Below are positions 43,273 to 53,148 of a stretch of DNA of 64,000 nucleotides, in pieces (the first letter of the stretch is position 1; every line of letters starts with the position of its first letter). Below the pieces are notes generated by a model. It saw nothing but the letters and a program-made list of their open reading frames with translations, made no database searches and was not told where the DNA came from. Both the position numbers and the translations under genes were made by a program. Origin of the DNA: JBCBDX01 sp039822005 (GTDB taxonomy: Bacteria; Pseudomonadota; Alphaproteobacteria; Rhizobiales; Rhizobiaceae); contig JBCBMZ010000002.1 in the NCBI GenBank assembly GCA_039822005.1, positions 434,001-498,000 on the forward strand. The letters are read 5' to 3'.

Positions 43273-44646
43273 ATGACTGCCCGCATACTCGTTGTCGACG
43301 ATGTAAAAGTGAATGTCGATCTACTGACGTCACGGCTTGAGCGCGACTATTTTGAAGTTTTCTCCGCGTCCAATGGTGCCGAAGCGCTGTCTATCCTCGA
43401 CAATGAACCCATCGACCTGATGTTGCTGGACATCATGATGCCTGGCATTGACGGTTTTGAAGTGTGTCAACGTGTGAAGGGAAATCCGGCGCTCGCGCAT
43501 ATTCCCATCGTGATGGTGACGGCCCTTGATCAAATGGAAGATCGGGTGAGGGGCCTTGAGGCGGGCGCCGACGACTTCCTGACCAAGCCGGTCAACGAGA
43601 TGCAATTGATGTCGCGCGTGAAAAGTCTCGTACGCCTCAAGATGCTGACCGATGAATTGCGTTTACGTGCCAACACCACGAGGGATATCGCGTTACGTGA
43701 GTTACTGGGAAACAAGGGTGACGCAGCAAACCAGCTACCTCATGTGCTGATCGTCGACCATCGCACGCCATCCGCAGACCGGTTCATGTCCGCCATGCGC
43801 GGTCATGCCCACGCCGAACATGTCAAGCAAGCCCGCGAAGCACTGACGATGGCCGCACAAGGCAATCATGATTGTATTATCGTCGCTGCGGAACTGCCCG
43901 ATTACGATCCGCTCAGGTTTGTCAGCCAGGTGCGTTCCAACAATCACACGCGCTTTCTGCCCATCGTCCTGTCGGTCGACACAGAAGACAATGCCCTGAT
44001 CGCCAGAGCGTTGGAGCTTGGCGTCAACGACTATATGGTCCGCCCTGTCGATCCCAATGAGTTTCTGGCACGCCTTAACACGCAGATCCGGCGCAAGCGC
44101 TATCATGACGGATTGCGAGCGAACTTGGCGGAGTCTATTGAACTGGCCGTCACCGATGGGCTGACGGGTCTGCACAATCGCCGTTATCTCGATACACATT
44201 TGACAACGCTGGTTGAGCGCGCAGTGAACCGTGAACGGGCTCTGTCGCTTTTGATTACCGATATCGACCATTTCAAACAGGTGAACGACACCTATGGTCA
44301 CGAAGCGGGCGATGACGTTCTGCGCGAGTTTGCGCGCCGCCTGCGCGCCAGCGTCCGCGGTATTGATCTGGCCTGTCGCTATGGCGGTGAGGAATTTGTG
44401 ATCGTCATGCCGGACACTTCGGCTATTCTGGCGCAAGATGTTGCGGAGCGTCTGCGGGAAGGCGTGGCGGACGCGCCGTTTAAGCTAAACGATGGCCGCA
44501 CGATTGAGTTAACGACAAGCATCGGCGTTGCCACGTTGGCTAAGAAAGACGGAACCGACCCGGCTTCAATTCTTCGCAAAGCAGATCAAGCGCTATATGC
44601 CGCAAAAGAGGCTGGCCGAAACCAGGTCATCGCAGACGCCGCATAA
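43273..44646 (+). CDS. pleD: Diguanylate cyclase response regulator PleD
   Basis: The 457-residue protein has a receiver domain (phosphoacceptor D53 in M-L-L-D-I-M-M-P-G), a second degenerate receiver, and a GGEEF domain with R-Y-G-G-E-E-F. The inhibitory site R-G-I-D lies five residues before GGEEF, so product feedback by c-di-GMP is expected. ATG 43273 was chosen; the frame opens at 43228, overlapping divK. It should act in the swarmer-to-stalked type transition with divK. Confidence 0.96.
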   Translation: MTARILVVDDVKVNVDLLTSRLERDYFEVFSASNGAEALSILDNEPIDLMLLDIMMPGIDGFEVCQRVKGNPALAHIPIVMVTALDQMEDRVRGLEAGADDFLTKPVNEMQLMSRVKSLVRLKMLTDELRLRANTTRDIALRELLGNKGDAANQLPHVLIVDHRTPSADRFMSAMRGHAHAEHVKQAREALTMAAQGNHDCIIVAAELPDYDPLRFVSQVRSNNHTRFLPIVLSVDTEDNALIARALELGVNDYMVRPVDPNEFLARLNTQIRRKRYHDGLRANLAESIELAVTDGLTGLHNRRYLDTHLTTLVERAVNRERALSLLITDIDHFKQVNDTYGHEAGDDVLREFARRLRASVRGIDLACRYGGEEFVIVMPDTSAILAQDVAERLREGVADAPFKLNDGRTIELTTSIGVATLAKKDGTDPASILRKADQALYAAKEAGRNQVIADAA

Positions 44647-44648
44647 AA

Positions 44649-44676
44649 AACGCCGCAGTGTTTCCACAGCGGCGTT
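44649..44676 (-). terminator. Terminator of rpmG
   Basis: AACGCCGC pairs with GCGGCGTT around a 12-base loop. On the minus strand it is followed by a run of T's (GTTTTTTATGC), so it serves rpmG; it also lies at the 3' end of the convergent pleD. Confidence 0.8.
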
Positions 44677-44696
44677 CAAAAGCGATAAAACCAAGC

Positions 44697-44864
44697 TTAC
44701 TTGATTTTTGTCTCTTTGAATTCGACGTGCTTACGCGCGATCGGATCATATTTTGTTTTGACCATTTTTTCGGTCATGGTGCGGCTGTTTTTCTTCGTAA
44801 CGTAGAAAAAGCCGGTGTCTGCAGTGGACTGCAGCTTGATTTTGATTGTTGTTGCCTTGGCCAT
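44697..44864 (-). CDS. rpmG: 50S ribosomal protein L33
   Basis: The 55-residue protein begins M-A-K-A-T-T-I-K-I-K-L and contains F-Y-V-T-K-K-N-S-R and K-Y-D-P-I-A-R-K-H-V, the L33 signature. No zinc cysteines are present, so it is the zinc-independent form. It is a single gene convergent with pleD and has its own terminator, its usual place in rhizobia. Confidence 0.96.
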   Translation of the reverse strand: MAKATTIKIKLQSTADTGFFYVTKKNSRTMTEKMVKTKYDPIARKHVEFKETKIK

Positions 44865-44954
44865 GGCGCTCACTCAGCTTGAAAAAGAAAAGGGCGCGGG
44901 TTGGCCGCGCCTCGATCTCCGCTTGAATAAGGATCAGCGCGCGAATGTCAAGCG

Positions 44955-45593
44955 TCAGTCATATTCTACGACCGCTTTGCCATGGCGAAAGCGATAACAG
45001 GGCACCGGCAGCGCGACATTCTCAAGGGTCGGCGCGAGTGCCAGACGTTTTTCCACTTCATCAAGAACAAGGTTCGTGATGCGATGGATCATGTCCGGTT
45101 CAATGTCGCGGCGCGCAAACCAGTCGATGGGATCGAGCTCATTGTCCAGCGGTAAAATGGTGTGCTTTGGGCCATAGTCTTCGGCGACGAGCGCTGCAAA
45201 AAAGCGCGTGTCATACCGCTTGATATGGCCAGGTGGCGTGATCGCGCGTGCCACATAATTAAGTCTCATATTCTCAGGTGCTGTCAGGCCGGTTTCCTCT
45301 GTCAGTTCCCGCAATGCACAGGCCGCCAGGGGCTGCCCGAGTGTGCCCAACTTTTCCTCGCTTATGGCATGTCGAGCCCTTTTGGCTCGGTCTTGACGCT
45401 CTAGGCGACCACCGGGAAAGACAAAGTAGCCGGGAAGGAAAGCGAGCGTATCAGCCCTTTTGCCCATCAGGAAGCTTGGGCCGATCGGCAATCGTTTGAT
45501 CAGTATGATGCTTGCAGCCGGTTGGGGCCGCATGTTTTTGTGCCTTGTCCCTTTGTGGCGGGGATCAAAGTCGACCGCTGTGTTTTTACTCAT
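44955..45593 (-). CDS. NUDIX hydrolase
   Basis: The 212-residue protein starts at ATG 45593, overlapping the end of the DUF983 gene. The nudix box is present but stretched: G-G-R-L-E-R, an insertion of about 25 residues, then R-E-L-T-E-E-T-G-L. This layout is like NUDT19-type CoA or nucleotide diphosphatases. The G-K-R-A-D and F-P-G-G segments upstream fit. The substrate cannot be assigned. Confidence 0.88.
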   Translation of the reverse strand: MSKNTAVDFDPRHKGTRHKNMRPQPAASIILIKRLPIGPSFLMGKRADTLAFLPGYFVFPGGRLERQDRAKRARHAISEEKLGTLGQPLAACALRELTEETGLTAPENMRLNYVARAITPPGHIKRYDTRFFAALVAEDYGPKHTILPLDNELDPIDWFARRDIEPDMIHRITNLVLDEVEKRLALAPTLENVALPVPCYRFRHGKAVVEYD

Positions 45594-46074
45594 GATCCGT
45601 AAATTCGGACACGGTCGGATCAGCTGTAAAGGCTTTTTCACCGCCAAACCCGTGCATCCGGTTTGCCCATTGAAGGCCAATGACAGCGCCCTTGAGCGGG
45701 CGCATCAGCAAAAGGGCCATCAAAACCGTTGCTGGCCCCCAAACCGCCAAATGCAGCCAGGGGTTCCAGTCAGTGAATTGCATGACGATTAGCATGGCGC
45801 CCACAATCACATGGCCCACGATAAAAATGTTCAGGTAAGGGGGCAGGTCATCGGCGCGATGATGTGCAATGTGCTCGCGGCAATTGTCGCAATGATCAAC
45901 GGTCGCGACAAAGCCACTAAAAAGCTTTCCCGAACCACAAGCCGGGCACTTGCCACCCCATCCTCGCGCCATTGAACGCCACAGCGGCCTTTTTGCCTGT
46001 TCAACTGCGCCAAAAATCTGAGCGTCTGTCAATTTACCGTCGCTTTCGAGTTCGTCCCGCCCCTTTGCGGGCAT
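45586..46074 (-). CDS. DUF983 family zinc-ribbon membrane protein
   Basis: The 162-residue product has a zinc ribbon (C-P-A-C and C-D-N-C, about 43-65) followed by two transmembrane helices, as in the DUF983 family. Known family context includes cytochrome oxidase clusters, but here it lies between rnr and a nudix gene, typical of rhizobia. It overlaps rnr at its start by 41 bases and the nudix gene at its end by 8 bases, which suggests coupled translation. Confidence 0.88.
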   Translation of the reverse strand: MPAKGRDELESDGKLTDAQIFGAVEQAKRPLWRSMARGWGGKCPACGSGKLFSGFVATVDHCDNCREHIAHHRADDLPPYLNIFIVGHVIVGAMLIVMQFTDWNPWLHLAVWGPATVLMALLLMRPLKGAVIGLQWANRMHGFGGEKAFTADPTVSEFTDHE

Positions 46075-48319
46075 AGGCCCGCCGGGCGCCTTTAGCGCTG
46101 CGTCGGGCCTTGTGTCGAGATGTTATGCCTGTGCCAAAGTCGCGCGGCTCTGAAATCATCTCAAACCGCATGGAGCCTGCAAGCACCTGTATACTGCCGA
46201 TTTTGACGACAACAGGGTCGCCCAAGCGATAGCCCTGACCCGAAACTTCACCAACCATCGCATGAAGCCCCTCATCATGGCGGAAATATTCATCCCCCAA
46301 AGTCGCCGCGGGCACAAAACCATCTGCGCCAAACTGTTCGATGGTCACAAACAGGCCACCACCTGAAAGGCCTGTCACGCGCCCGTCAAACTCGTCGCCC
46401 ACACGTGTGTGGAGATGTTCAGCAATCAAACGGTCGACCGTATCGCGTTCGGCATTGACGGCACGCCGTTCCGAAGTCGATATCAGTCCTGCGATTTCGC
46501 GCAACTCATCCAGACCCAAATCCGGCAGGCCGTCACCTTGCGAACCGAGTTTCATCGCATTGATGAGTGCGCGGTGGACAATCAAGTCAGCGTAACGTCG
46601 AATAGGTGAGGTGAAATGTGCATAGCGCTGCAGATTGAGCCCAAAATGCCCATAATTGTCGGGTGCATATTCCGCTTGGCTTTGTGATCTTAACACCACC
46701 GCATTGACCAGTGGCGCATGATCCGTACCCGAGACTTTGCCCAAAATGGCATTGAAAACCGACGGGCGAAGCTGGGCACCACGAGCGAGCGGGATTTCCA
46801 GCGTACGCAGAAACTCGCGCAGCGCCTCCTGTTTGGCGAGTGCCGGCGAATCATGGACGCGATAGATCAACAACTGTCGGGCTCTTTCCAGCGTCTCCGC
46901 CGCCGACACATTGGCCTGGATCATCATTTCTTCGATCAGCTTGTGTGCATCAAGGCGAGGAGGAACGACAACGCGCTCAACGGTGCCATCTTCATTGAGG
47001 AGGATTTTGCGTTCCGGCAAATCCAGTTCCAGCGGCTCTCGATCTTGTCGACCCTTCAGCATGCACCGGTAGGCTGCCCAAAGTGGTTTCAGTACGTTGT
47101 CCAGCAGATCGTCGGCACGACCTTCCGGCGCGCCATCTATCGCCGCCTGCGCTTCCTCATAGGCAAGTTTGGCGTGACTGCGCATCAAGATGCGGTGAAA
47201 GCTGTGTCGAATTTTGGTGCCTTGAGTGTCAAACACCATGCGCACCGCCATGGCAGGCCGGTCTGCATCTTCTCGTAATGAGCAAAGGTCATTGGAGATG
47301 CGCTCGGGCAACATCGGCACGACGCGGTCTGGAAAATAGACTGAATTACCACGTTTGAGCGCTTCACGATCCATGGCCGACCCTGGGCGTATGTAATGCG
47401 CCACGTCGGCAATGGCGACGGTGACAACATGGCCGCCAGGATTGTCCGGAGCTTCATCCGGTTCGGCAAAAATCGCATCATCATGATCTTTCGCCGTCGC
47501 CGGATCGATCGTGATGAGCGGGACATCGCGCCAATCCTCATGGCCTTGATCAGTTTTGTTCAAGGGCTGTTTCAGCTCGGCTTCTGCGGTCACCTCTTCG
47601 GGAAAGATATGCGGAATGCCGTGGGCGTGTATCGCGATCATCGACACTGCTTTTTCAGACGAAAGCGACCCGATGACATTTTCCACCTTGGCATGGGCAA
47701 GGCCATACCGGCCGTGTTTGACGATGCTGATCTCGACCAAGTCACCAGGTTTCGCGTCGCCCAAACCATCGCGGGAAACCGTCAATTCGTCTTGCTTGCG
47801 CTCGGTCGGCTCGATCCGGTATCCGTCGCTGGCGCGCCGTACGACGCCCAAAATGGCCTGTTTTCGTTTCTCCAGCCGTTTGATGACTTTGCCTGCATAG
47901 CGGCCATCATCACCCATGGGGCCGATGCGCGTTAATACACGGTCGCCTACGCCTGGAATGACCAGCTTGGCTGACGGTTTCTTTGGCATGGAAATGGTGA
48001 TGATGGGGGTAGGGCCGTTTTCGACCTCATCCCATTCGATTGGTCTTGCAATCAGCCCGCCGTCACTGTCCCGGCCAGTGATACTTAAGACAGCCACCGG
48101 CGGCAGTGCACCGGGTTCCGCAAAACGCTTGCCGCGACGTTGAAAAACCCCGTCGGCTTCCAGTTCTTTGAGAAAGTGTTTGAGCGCGACGCGGTCATCG
48201 CCCTTCAGGTTAAAGGCTTTTGCAATGTCGCGCTTGGTCGCCAATTGCGGGTTTTCGCGCACGAAGGCCATAATGGTTTCGCGCGAAGGCAGGCCACGTG
48301 GCTTGGCCGCCTTAGCCAT
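46034..48319 (-). CDS. rnr: Ribonuclease R
   Basis: The 761-residue exoribonuclease of the RNB family degrades structured RNA from the 3' end. An N-terminal winged-helix region (G-L-P-S-R-E-T-I-M-A-F), cold-shock domains, the RNB core with T-I-D-P-A-T-A-K-D-H-D-D-A-I (metal-binding aspartates) and a C-terminal S1 domain are all visible, with a basic tail. The start overlaps the end of topA by 8 bases. Confidence 0.95.
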   Translation of the reverse strand: MAKAAKPRGLPSRETIMAFVRENPQLATKRDIAKAFNLKGDDRVALKHFLKELEADGVFQRRGKRFAEPGALPPVAVLSITGRDSDGGLIARPIEWDEVENGPTPIITISMPKKPSAKLVIPGVGDRVLTRIGPMGDDGRYAGKVIKRLEKRKQAILGVVRRASDGYRIEPTERKQDELTVSRDGLGDAKPGDLVEISIVKHGRYGLAHAKVENVIGSLSSEKAVSMIAIHAHGIPHIFPEEVTAEAELKQPLNKTDQGHEDWRDVPLITIDPATAKDHDDAIFAEPDEAPDNPGGHVVTVAIADVAHYIRPGSAMDREALKRGNSVYFPDRVVPMLPERISNDLCSLREDADRPAMAVRMVFDTQGTKIRHSFHRILMRSHAKLAYEEAQAAIDGAPEGRADDLLDNVLKPLWAAYRCMLKGRQDREPLELDLPERKILLNEDGTVERVVVPPRLDAHKLIEEMMIQANVSAAETLERARQLLIYRVHDSPALAKQEALREFLRTLEIPLARGAQLRPSVFNAILGKVSGTDHAPLVNAVVLRSQSQAEYAPDNYGHFGLNLQRYAHFTSPIRRYADLIVHRALINAMKLGSQGDGLPDLGLDELREIAGLISTSERRAVNAERDTVDRLIAEHLHTRVGDEFDGRVTGLSGGGLFVTIEQFGADGFVPAATLGDEYFRHDEGLHAMVGEVSGQGYRLGDPVVVKIGSIQVLAGSMRFEMISEPRDFGTGITSRHKARRSAKGARRAYARKGAGRTRKRR

Positions 48320-50951
48320 TTGTTTCAGCTTTTTTCGTCGTCTTTTTCTTCGCCGGAGCCTTCTTTGCGGTTGTTTTTTTGGCGGTAGCCTTCTTCTTGG
48401 TTCCCGTTACCTTTTTGCCCGCTTTTTCAGCGCGAGCGGCAATCAGCCCGACGGCAGTGGCAAGGTCCACTGACATGGGGTCGGTACCCTTTGGTATGGT
48501 GGCGTTGATTTTGCCATGGTTGACATAAGGGCCGTAGCGACCGTCACGAACCGTGATCGGGCCACCGACTTCCGGATGCTCGCCAAGCTCTTTTAGCGCC
48601 GCCGCTGCCTGTCCGCGCCCACGGCCGCCCCCCTTTGCAGCCTTGTCTGCGATGATCGCGACTGCGCGGTTGAGACCAACCGTAAAGACGTCTTCCACCG
48701 TTTCCAGATTGGCATAAGTTCCATCATGAAGGACAAACGGGCCATAGCGGCCGATGCCTGCCGAGATCATTTTGTTGGTCTCGGGATGCTCCCCAATATC
48801 GCGGGGCAGAGCAAGCAGTGCCAGAGCTTTTTCGTGATCAATGGCCTCCTGCTTCCAGTTTTCGCCTTTGGGCAAGCTTGCCCGTTTGGCCTCCTTGCCT
48901 TCGCCGCGCTGCACATATGGCCCAAAGCGTCCTGTTCGCAGGGTAATCTCTTCGTCCGTGAACGGGTCTTTGCCCAGCACCTTCGGGCCGTCGTTCAGGT
49001 CTGCGCCGTCACCGTCACCTTCCTGGCCGAGTTGACGCGTAAAGCTGCATTCCGGGTAGTTGGAACAACCCACAAATGAGCCGAATTTACCCAGTTTCAA
49101 GCTGAGTTGACCGTTGCCGCATTTCGGGCAGATCCGCGGATCGGACCCGTCTTCCCGCACTGGAAAGACCAATGGCTCAAGTCGCTCATTGAGTGCATCC
49201 AGGACATTGGTGATACGAAGCTCTTTGGTCTGGTCAATTTGAGCAGAAAACTCGTTCCAAAAGTCCCGCAGAACGTCTTTCCAAAGCAGTTTGCCGTCCG
49301 ATATCAGATCCAGCTTTTCTTCAAGGCTGGCGGTAAAGTCGTACTCCACATAGCGTTCGAAAAAATCCTGCAGGAAAGCCGTGACTAACCGGCCTTTGGC
49401 CTCCGGGTACAGCGCTCTTTTTTCAAGGCGCACATATTCACGGTCTTTGAGTGTAGACAGCGTTGCCGAGTAGGTCGAAGGCCGGCCAAAACCCAACTCT
49501 TCCATTTTTTTGATCAGCGACGCTTCGGAGTAACGCGGCGGCGGTTCGGTAAAATGTTGGCCTGCAGTGATTTTTTCGCGCGAAAGCCGGTCCGATTGCG
49601 ATAATGGCGGCAGTCGCTTGTCGCTATCATCATCCTCTTCGCGTTTTGAATCATCCTTGTGCTCGGTATAAGCGGCCAAAAAACCTTCGAACGTAACAAC
49701 GGTGCCCGTTGCGCGAAGTCCGGCGGTCTTGCCTTTGCCGACCGCTTCGATCTCGACGGTTGTACGCTCCATTTGCGCCGCTTCCATTTGGCTGCCAATC
49801 GCGCGACGCCAAATCAGCTCGTAAAGTTTGAACTGCTCGTCCTCTAGAATGCCCTTCAGCTCTGCTGGTGAACGGGTGAAATCAGTCGGGCGGATCGCTT
49901 CATGCGCCTCTTGAGCATTCTTTTGCTTGGATGAATATTCACGCGGCTTGGCCGGTACAAACTGGCTACCGAATTTGGCGCCTATCGCATCGCGCGCGGC
50001 AGTGATGGCCTCTTGAGCCATCTGCACGCCATCGGTCCGCATATAGGTGATCAAGCCGGCTGTCTCGCCGCCAAGGTCAACGCCTTCATAAAGGCGTTGT
50101 GCAATTTGCATGGTGCGTGCTGGCGCATAGCCCAATTTGCCCGATGCGGCCTGCTGCAAGGTGGACGTGGTGAAAGGGGGCGGTGGATTGCGTTTGACGG
50201 GCTTGGCCTCGACCGACGTCACCTTGAAGTCAGCGCTTTCAAGCATCGCTCTGATGACATCGGCTTGTTCGCCGTTGGAGACCGACATTTTGCCGATTTT
50301 TTCGCCGTCGAACGCAGACAGTTTTGCTTCGATAGTTGAACCATCGCTCGTCTTTAACGTGGCGATGACGGACCAATATTCTTCCGGTTTGAAATTCTCA
50401 ATTTCAACTTCTCGGTCACAGACCAGACGAAGAGTGACAGATTGCACACGTCCGGCAGATCGCGCACCGGGCAATTTGCGCCAAAGAACCGGTGAAAGGG
50501 TAAAGCCAACCAGATAGTCCAATGCCCGCCGAGCAAGGTACGCATCAACCAGCGGCGCGTCGATGTCGCGCGGATCAGCAATGGCGTCTGTGACGGCCTT
50601 TTTGGTGATCGCGTTGAACACAACACGTTTGACCGGCTTGTCCTTGATCGCTTTTTTCTTTTGCAGAACTTCCAGCACGTGCCAGGAAATCGCCTCGCCC
50701 TCACGGTCGGGGTCGGTCGCCAGGATCAGGCCATCGGCGTCCTTTACCGCGCTGGCAATCTCGTTGAGGCGCTTGTTGGAGGCCGTGTCCACTTGCCATG
50801 ACATGGCAAAATCTTCATCGGGTCTGACCGAGCCGTCTTTGGCCGGCAAATCACGCACATGTCCAAAGGATGCGAGCACCTTGTAGTTTCGACCCAGATA
50901 TTTGTTGATTGTTTTCGCCTTGGCAGGCGACTCAACGACAACGACTTCCAT
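48312..50951 (-). CDS. topA: DNA topoisomerase I
   Basis: The 879-residue type IA topoisomerase relaxes negative supercoils. The Toprim domain starts V-V-E-S-P-A-K-A-K-T-I and contains A-T-D-P-D-R-E-G-E; the active tyrosine lies in L-I-T-Y-M-R-T-D-G. One zinc finger (C-P-K-C ... C-S-N-Y-P-E-C) and several C-terminal topoisomerase repeats (G-R-Y-G-P-Y or F) follow. A lysine/alanine-rich tail of about 35 residues ends the protein. Confidence 0.97.
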   Translation of the reverse strand: MEVVVVESPAKAKTINKYLGRNYKVLASFGHVRDLPAKDGSVRPDEDFAMSWQVDTASNKRLNEIASAVKDADGLILATDPDREGEAISWHVLEVLQKKKAIKDKPVKRVVFNAITKKAVTDAIADPRDIDAPLVDAYLARRALDYLVGFTLSPVLWRKLPGARSAGRVQSVTLRLVCDREVEIENFKPEEYWSVIATLKTSDGSTIEAKLSAFDGEKIGKMSVSNGEQADVIRAMLESADFKVTSVEAKPVKRNPPPPFTTSTLQQAASGKLGYAPARTMQIAQRLYEGVDLGGETAGLITYMRTDGVQMAQEAITAARDAIGAKFGSQFVPAKPREYSSKQKNAQEAHEAIRPTDFTRSPAELKGILEDEQFKLYELIWRRAIGSQMEAAQMERTTVEIEAVGKGKTAGLRATGTVVTFEGFLAAYTEHKDDSKREEDDDSDKRLPPLSQSDRLSREKITAGQHFTEPPPRYSEASLIKKMEELGFGRPSTYSATLSTLKDREYVRLEKRALYPEAKGRLVTAFLQDFFERYVEYDFTASLEEKLDLISDGKLLWKDVLRDFWNEFSAQIDQTKELRITNVLDALNERLEPLVFPVREDGSDPRICPKCGNGQLSLKLGKFGSFVGCSNYPECSFTRQLGQEGDGDGADLNDGPKVLGKDPFTDEEITLRTGRFGPYVQRGEGKEAKRASLPKGENWKQEAIDHEKALALLALPRDIGEHPETNKMISAGIGRYGPFVLHDGTYANLETVEDVFTVGLNRAVAIIADKAAKGGGRGRGQAAAALKELGEHPEVGGPITVRDGRYGPYVNHGKINATIPKGTDPMSVDLATAVGLIAARAEKAGKKVTGTKKKATAKKTTAKKAPAKKKTTKKAETNG

Positions 50952-51167
50952 GAAATTCCATATCCATTGCGGTTAAATATGCCGCTTCAGCGCCGACACA
51001 TGGCGGCCCGACGCTATCAGGTCAAGGGTAGTCCACATTCTTGCGTCTATTGTATGCGGCAAAACGCACGGCCGTTTCTCCCGTTTAAGTAAAGATGTTA
51101 CTTGATATACAACCCTGAGATGTTACGTAAGTGGCAGGGCGGTCAAACTGAGCATCTACGAGGGCAC

Positions 51168-51389
51168 ATGATGCAACGCAATGACATTAGAAAAATGCGC
51201 ATGGAAAGGTTACGTTACATCCAATCCATGTTAGGCGAAATGCGTACCATGGCGGAAGCTGAACGATACGACATGCTGACCTATCTTATTGAAATGGCTT
51301 ATGTTGAGGCAAGCGACATAGCCCGTGGACAGCGCCCGGATCGTACCACTAAGCCAAAGCATCTAAATCAAAGAAACGCGGTTGCCTGA
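51168..51389 (+). CDS. Hypothetical small basic protein
   Basis: The 73-residue product from ATG 51168 (CGAGGG upstream) is predicted to be helical, with Y-I-Q-S-M-L-G-E-M-R and D-M-L-T-Y-L-I-E-M-A-Y-V-E-A. It lies divergent from topA and its last 27 bases overlap the end of dprA in the opposite direction. The frame is open back to 51102. I do not recognise a family, though small proteins like this are common at this place in rhizobial genomes. Confidence 0.55.
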   Translation: MMQRNDIRKMRMERLRYIQSMLGEMRTMAEAERYDMLTYLIEMAYVEASDIARGQRPDRTTKPKHLNQRNAVA

Positions 51390-52517
51390 GTGGCGCTCAA
51401 TGCGGCCGGCCAGGTCGAGTTCGAGAATCACCAGAAAAACCTCTGAGGGCTTGGCGCCCGTTTGAGCGATGACATCGTCCATATCGGTGGGTGTTGGGCC
51501 CAAAAGGGACAGTATTTCATCTCGTACGCTTTCCGGTGGTGGTAAAGTAAATGTATCATCGGGTTCCAAAAGTGATGCTTGCACGTGGGTGCCATCGCCT
51601 TGGTTTATGGTCGGATTGATAGCCTCCAGAACGTCCTCTGCGCTCGCCACAAGCGTCGCGCCGTCGCGTATCAACCCGTTTGTGCCCGCAGCGCGAGGGT
51701 CCAAGGGCGATCCGGGCACGGCGAACACTTGGCGGCCCATCTCTCCGGCCAGCCGCGCAGTGATCAGTGAGCCGGAGCGGGTCGCCGCCTCGACCACAAT
51801 CAGTCCGATGGACAGCCCGGCGATGATCCGGTTGCGTTTGGGGAATTCGCGGGCGCGAGGCTCGAGGCCAAAGGGCTGTTCCGTAATGGAGCACCCGGTT
51901 CCGTCTTCTTCGATTTGCCGCAAGAGGTCGAGGTTTTCCGGTGGATAGGGGCGGTCGATTCCGCCGGCCAGCACTGCCACTGTGCCCCGCGCAAGCGCGG
52001 CGTCATGAGCAGCGCGGTCGATGCCGCGCGCCAGTCCCGACGTAATCGCAAACCCCGCATTGCCCAGATCAGAGGCCAATTTGGTGGCCATTTTGATGCC
52101 CACCATCGACGCATTGCGCGAACCGACGATACCGACGGCCGGATGGGTGAAGACGCGGCTGTTGCCGCGAATGGTGATCATGGGTGGCGCGTGTTCCATC
52201 TGTCTGAGCAAAGGCGGATATGTCGGCTCGCCGATGCCGACAATACGCGCACCGTGGCGTGAAACCGCTTCAAGCTCCGCCTCCGCTTCGGCCAGCGTCG
52301 CAATACGGACCTTTGACAGCCTTCCGCCGCGCTTGGCCAATTCCGGCAGCATCTCAATGGCCACGTGTGCTGAGCCGCAATGATTGATGAGATCGCGGAA
52401 GGTCGCCGCGCCAACATTCTCTGAGCGGATCAACCGGAGCCACGCTATTCGTTGTTTCTCATCGAGTTCAAACTGCATCGAGCGCGCCGCGCCGTCCGCA
52501 TCATTCGTGTGCCCCAC
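51363..52517 (-). CDS. dprA: DNA-processing protein DprA
   Basis: The 384-residue protein binds incoming single-stranded DNA and loads RecA. The Rossmann core is clear: V-G-I-V-G-S-R-N-A-S, T-S-G-L-A-R-G-I-D-R-A-A-H, L-A-G-G-I-D-R-P-Y-P, and F-P-K-R-N-R-I-I-A-G-L-S. An N-terminal SAM-like part and a C-terminal winged helix (L-L-G-P-T-P-T-D-M-D-D-V) complete it. It follows plsY after 31 bases. Confidence 0.95.
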   Translation of the reverse strand: MGHTNDADGAARSMQFELDEKQRIAWLRLIRSENVGAATFRDLINHCGSAHVAIEMLPELAKRGGRLSKVRIATLAEAEAELEAVSRHGARIVGIGEPTYPPLLRQMEHAPPMITIRGNSRVFTHPAVGIVGSRNASMVGIKMATKLASDLGNAGFAITSGLARGIDRAAHDAALARGTVAVLAGGIDRPYPPENLDLLRQIEEDGTGCSITEQPFGLEPRAREFPKRNRIIAGLSIGLIVVEAATRSGSLITARLAGEMGRQVFAVPGSPLDPRAAGTNGLIRDGATLVASAEDVLEAINPTINQGDGTHVQASLLEPDDTFTLPPPESVRDEILSLLGPTPTDMDDVIAQTGAKPSEVFLVILELDLAGRIERHSGNRVSLI

Positions 52518-52548
52518 TTTTTTGCCCCTGCCTGGGCAAAGGCCTGCC

Positions 52549-53148
52549 CTAGCCTTTTTGCCCGATTTTGCCCTCTGTTCCCGCCCGCAACCTTTCGATG
52601 TTAGCGCAGTGTTTCCACACTATAAGCGCGAACAGCAAAACATAAAGACCGCCAATCTCATACTCACCTACATAGAATAGGGCGATTGTGGCGAACGCCG
52701 AACCCATTAACGCCGCCAACGATGAATAACGGCTTATGATTGCGACCAAAATCCAGGTAACCGCAAATGGAACCAGTATGTGCCAGGAAAAGCCCAGCGA
52801 AATACCGGCAAACGTCGCCACACCCTTGCCGCCGTTAAACTTGAGCCATACCGGATAAAGATGGCCGAGAAAGGCAAAAAGGCCCGCTGCAAGGCTCGCT
52901 TCAAGCGAGAAATGTTTTGCGATGATGACCGGTATCATGCCTTTGATCGCATCTAAGAGCAGCGTCAGTGCTGCGAGCCATTTGTTGCCCGTGCGCAGCA
53001 CGTTGGTTGCGCCAATGTTGCCGGAACCGATGTTGCGAATGTCGCCAAGTCCTGCCGCGTGCGTCAGCAGCAATCCGAATGGAATTGAACCGGCAAGATA
53101 CCCACCGATTGCAAAGATGATGATTTGAACGACGCTGTTGTCCATCAA
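52549..53148 (-). CDS. plsY: Acyl-phosphate glycerol-3-phosphate acyltransferase
   Basis: The 199-residue membrane enzyme makes lysophosphatidic acid from acyl-phosphate (made by PlsX) and glycerol-3-phosphate. The three conserved motifs are visible: G-S-I-P-F-G-L, G-S-G-N-I-G-A-T-N-V-L-R and K-F-N-G-G-K-G-V-A-T. About five to six helices are present. The start overlaps the stop of the pyrC-like gene by four bases (ATGA). Confidence 0.95.
   Translation of the reverse strand: MMDNSVVQIIIFAIGGYLAGSIPFGLLLTHAAGLGDIRNIGSGNIGATNVLRTGNKWLAALTLLLDAIKGMIPVIIAKHFSLEASLAAGLFAFLGHLYPVWLKFNGGKGVATFAGISLGFSWHILVPFAVTWILVAIISRYSSLAALMGSAFATIALFYVGEYEIGGLYVLLFALIVWKHCANIERLRAGTEGKIGQKG

Noticed and set aside
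46341..47935. Several plus-strand frames opposite rnr, up to 186 codons
   Set aside because: They are shadows of the RNase R gene, whose own frame is intact and fully assigned.
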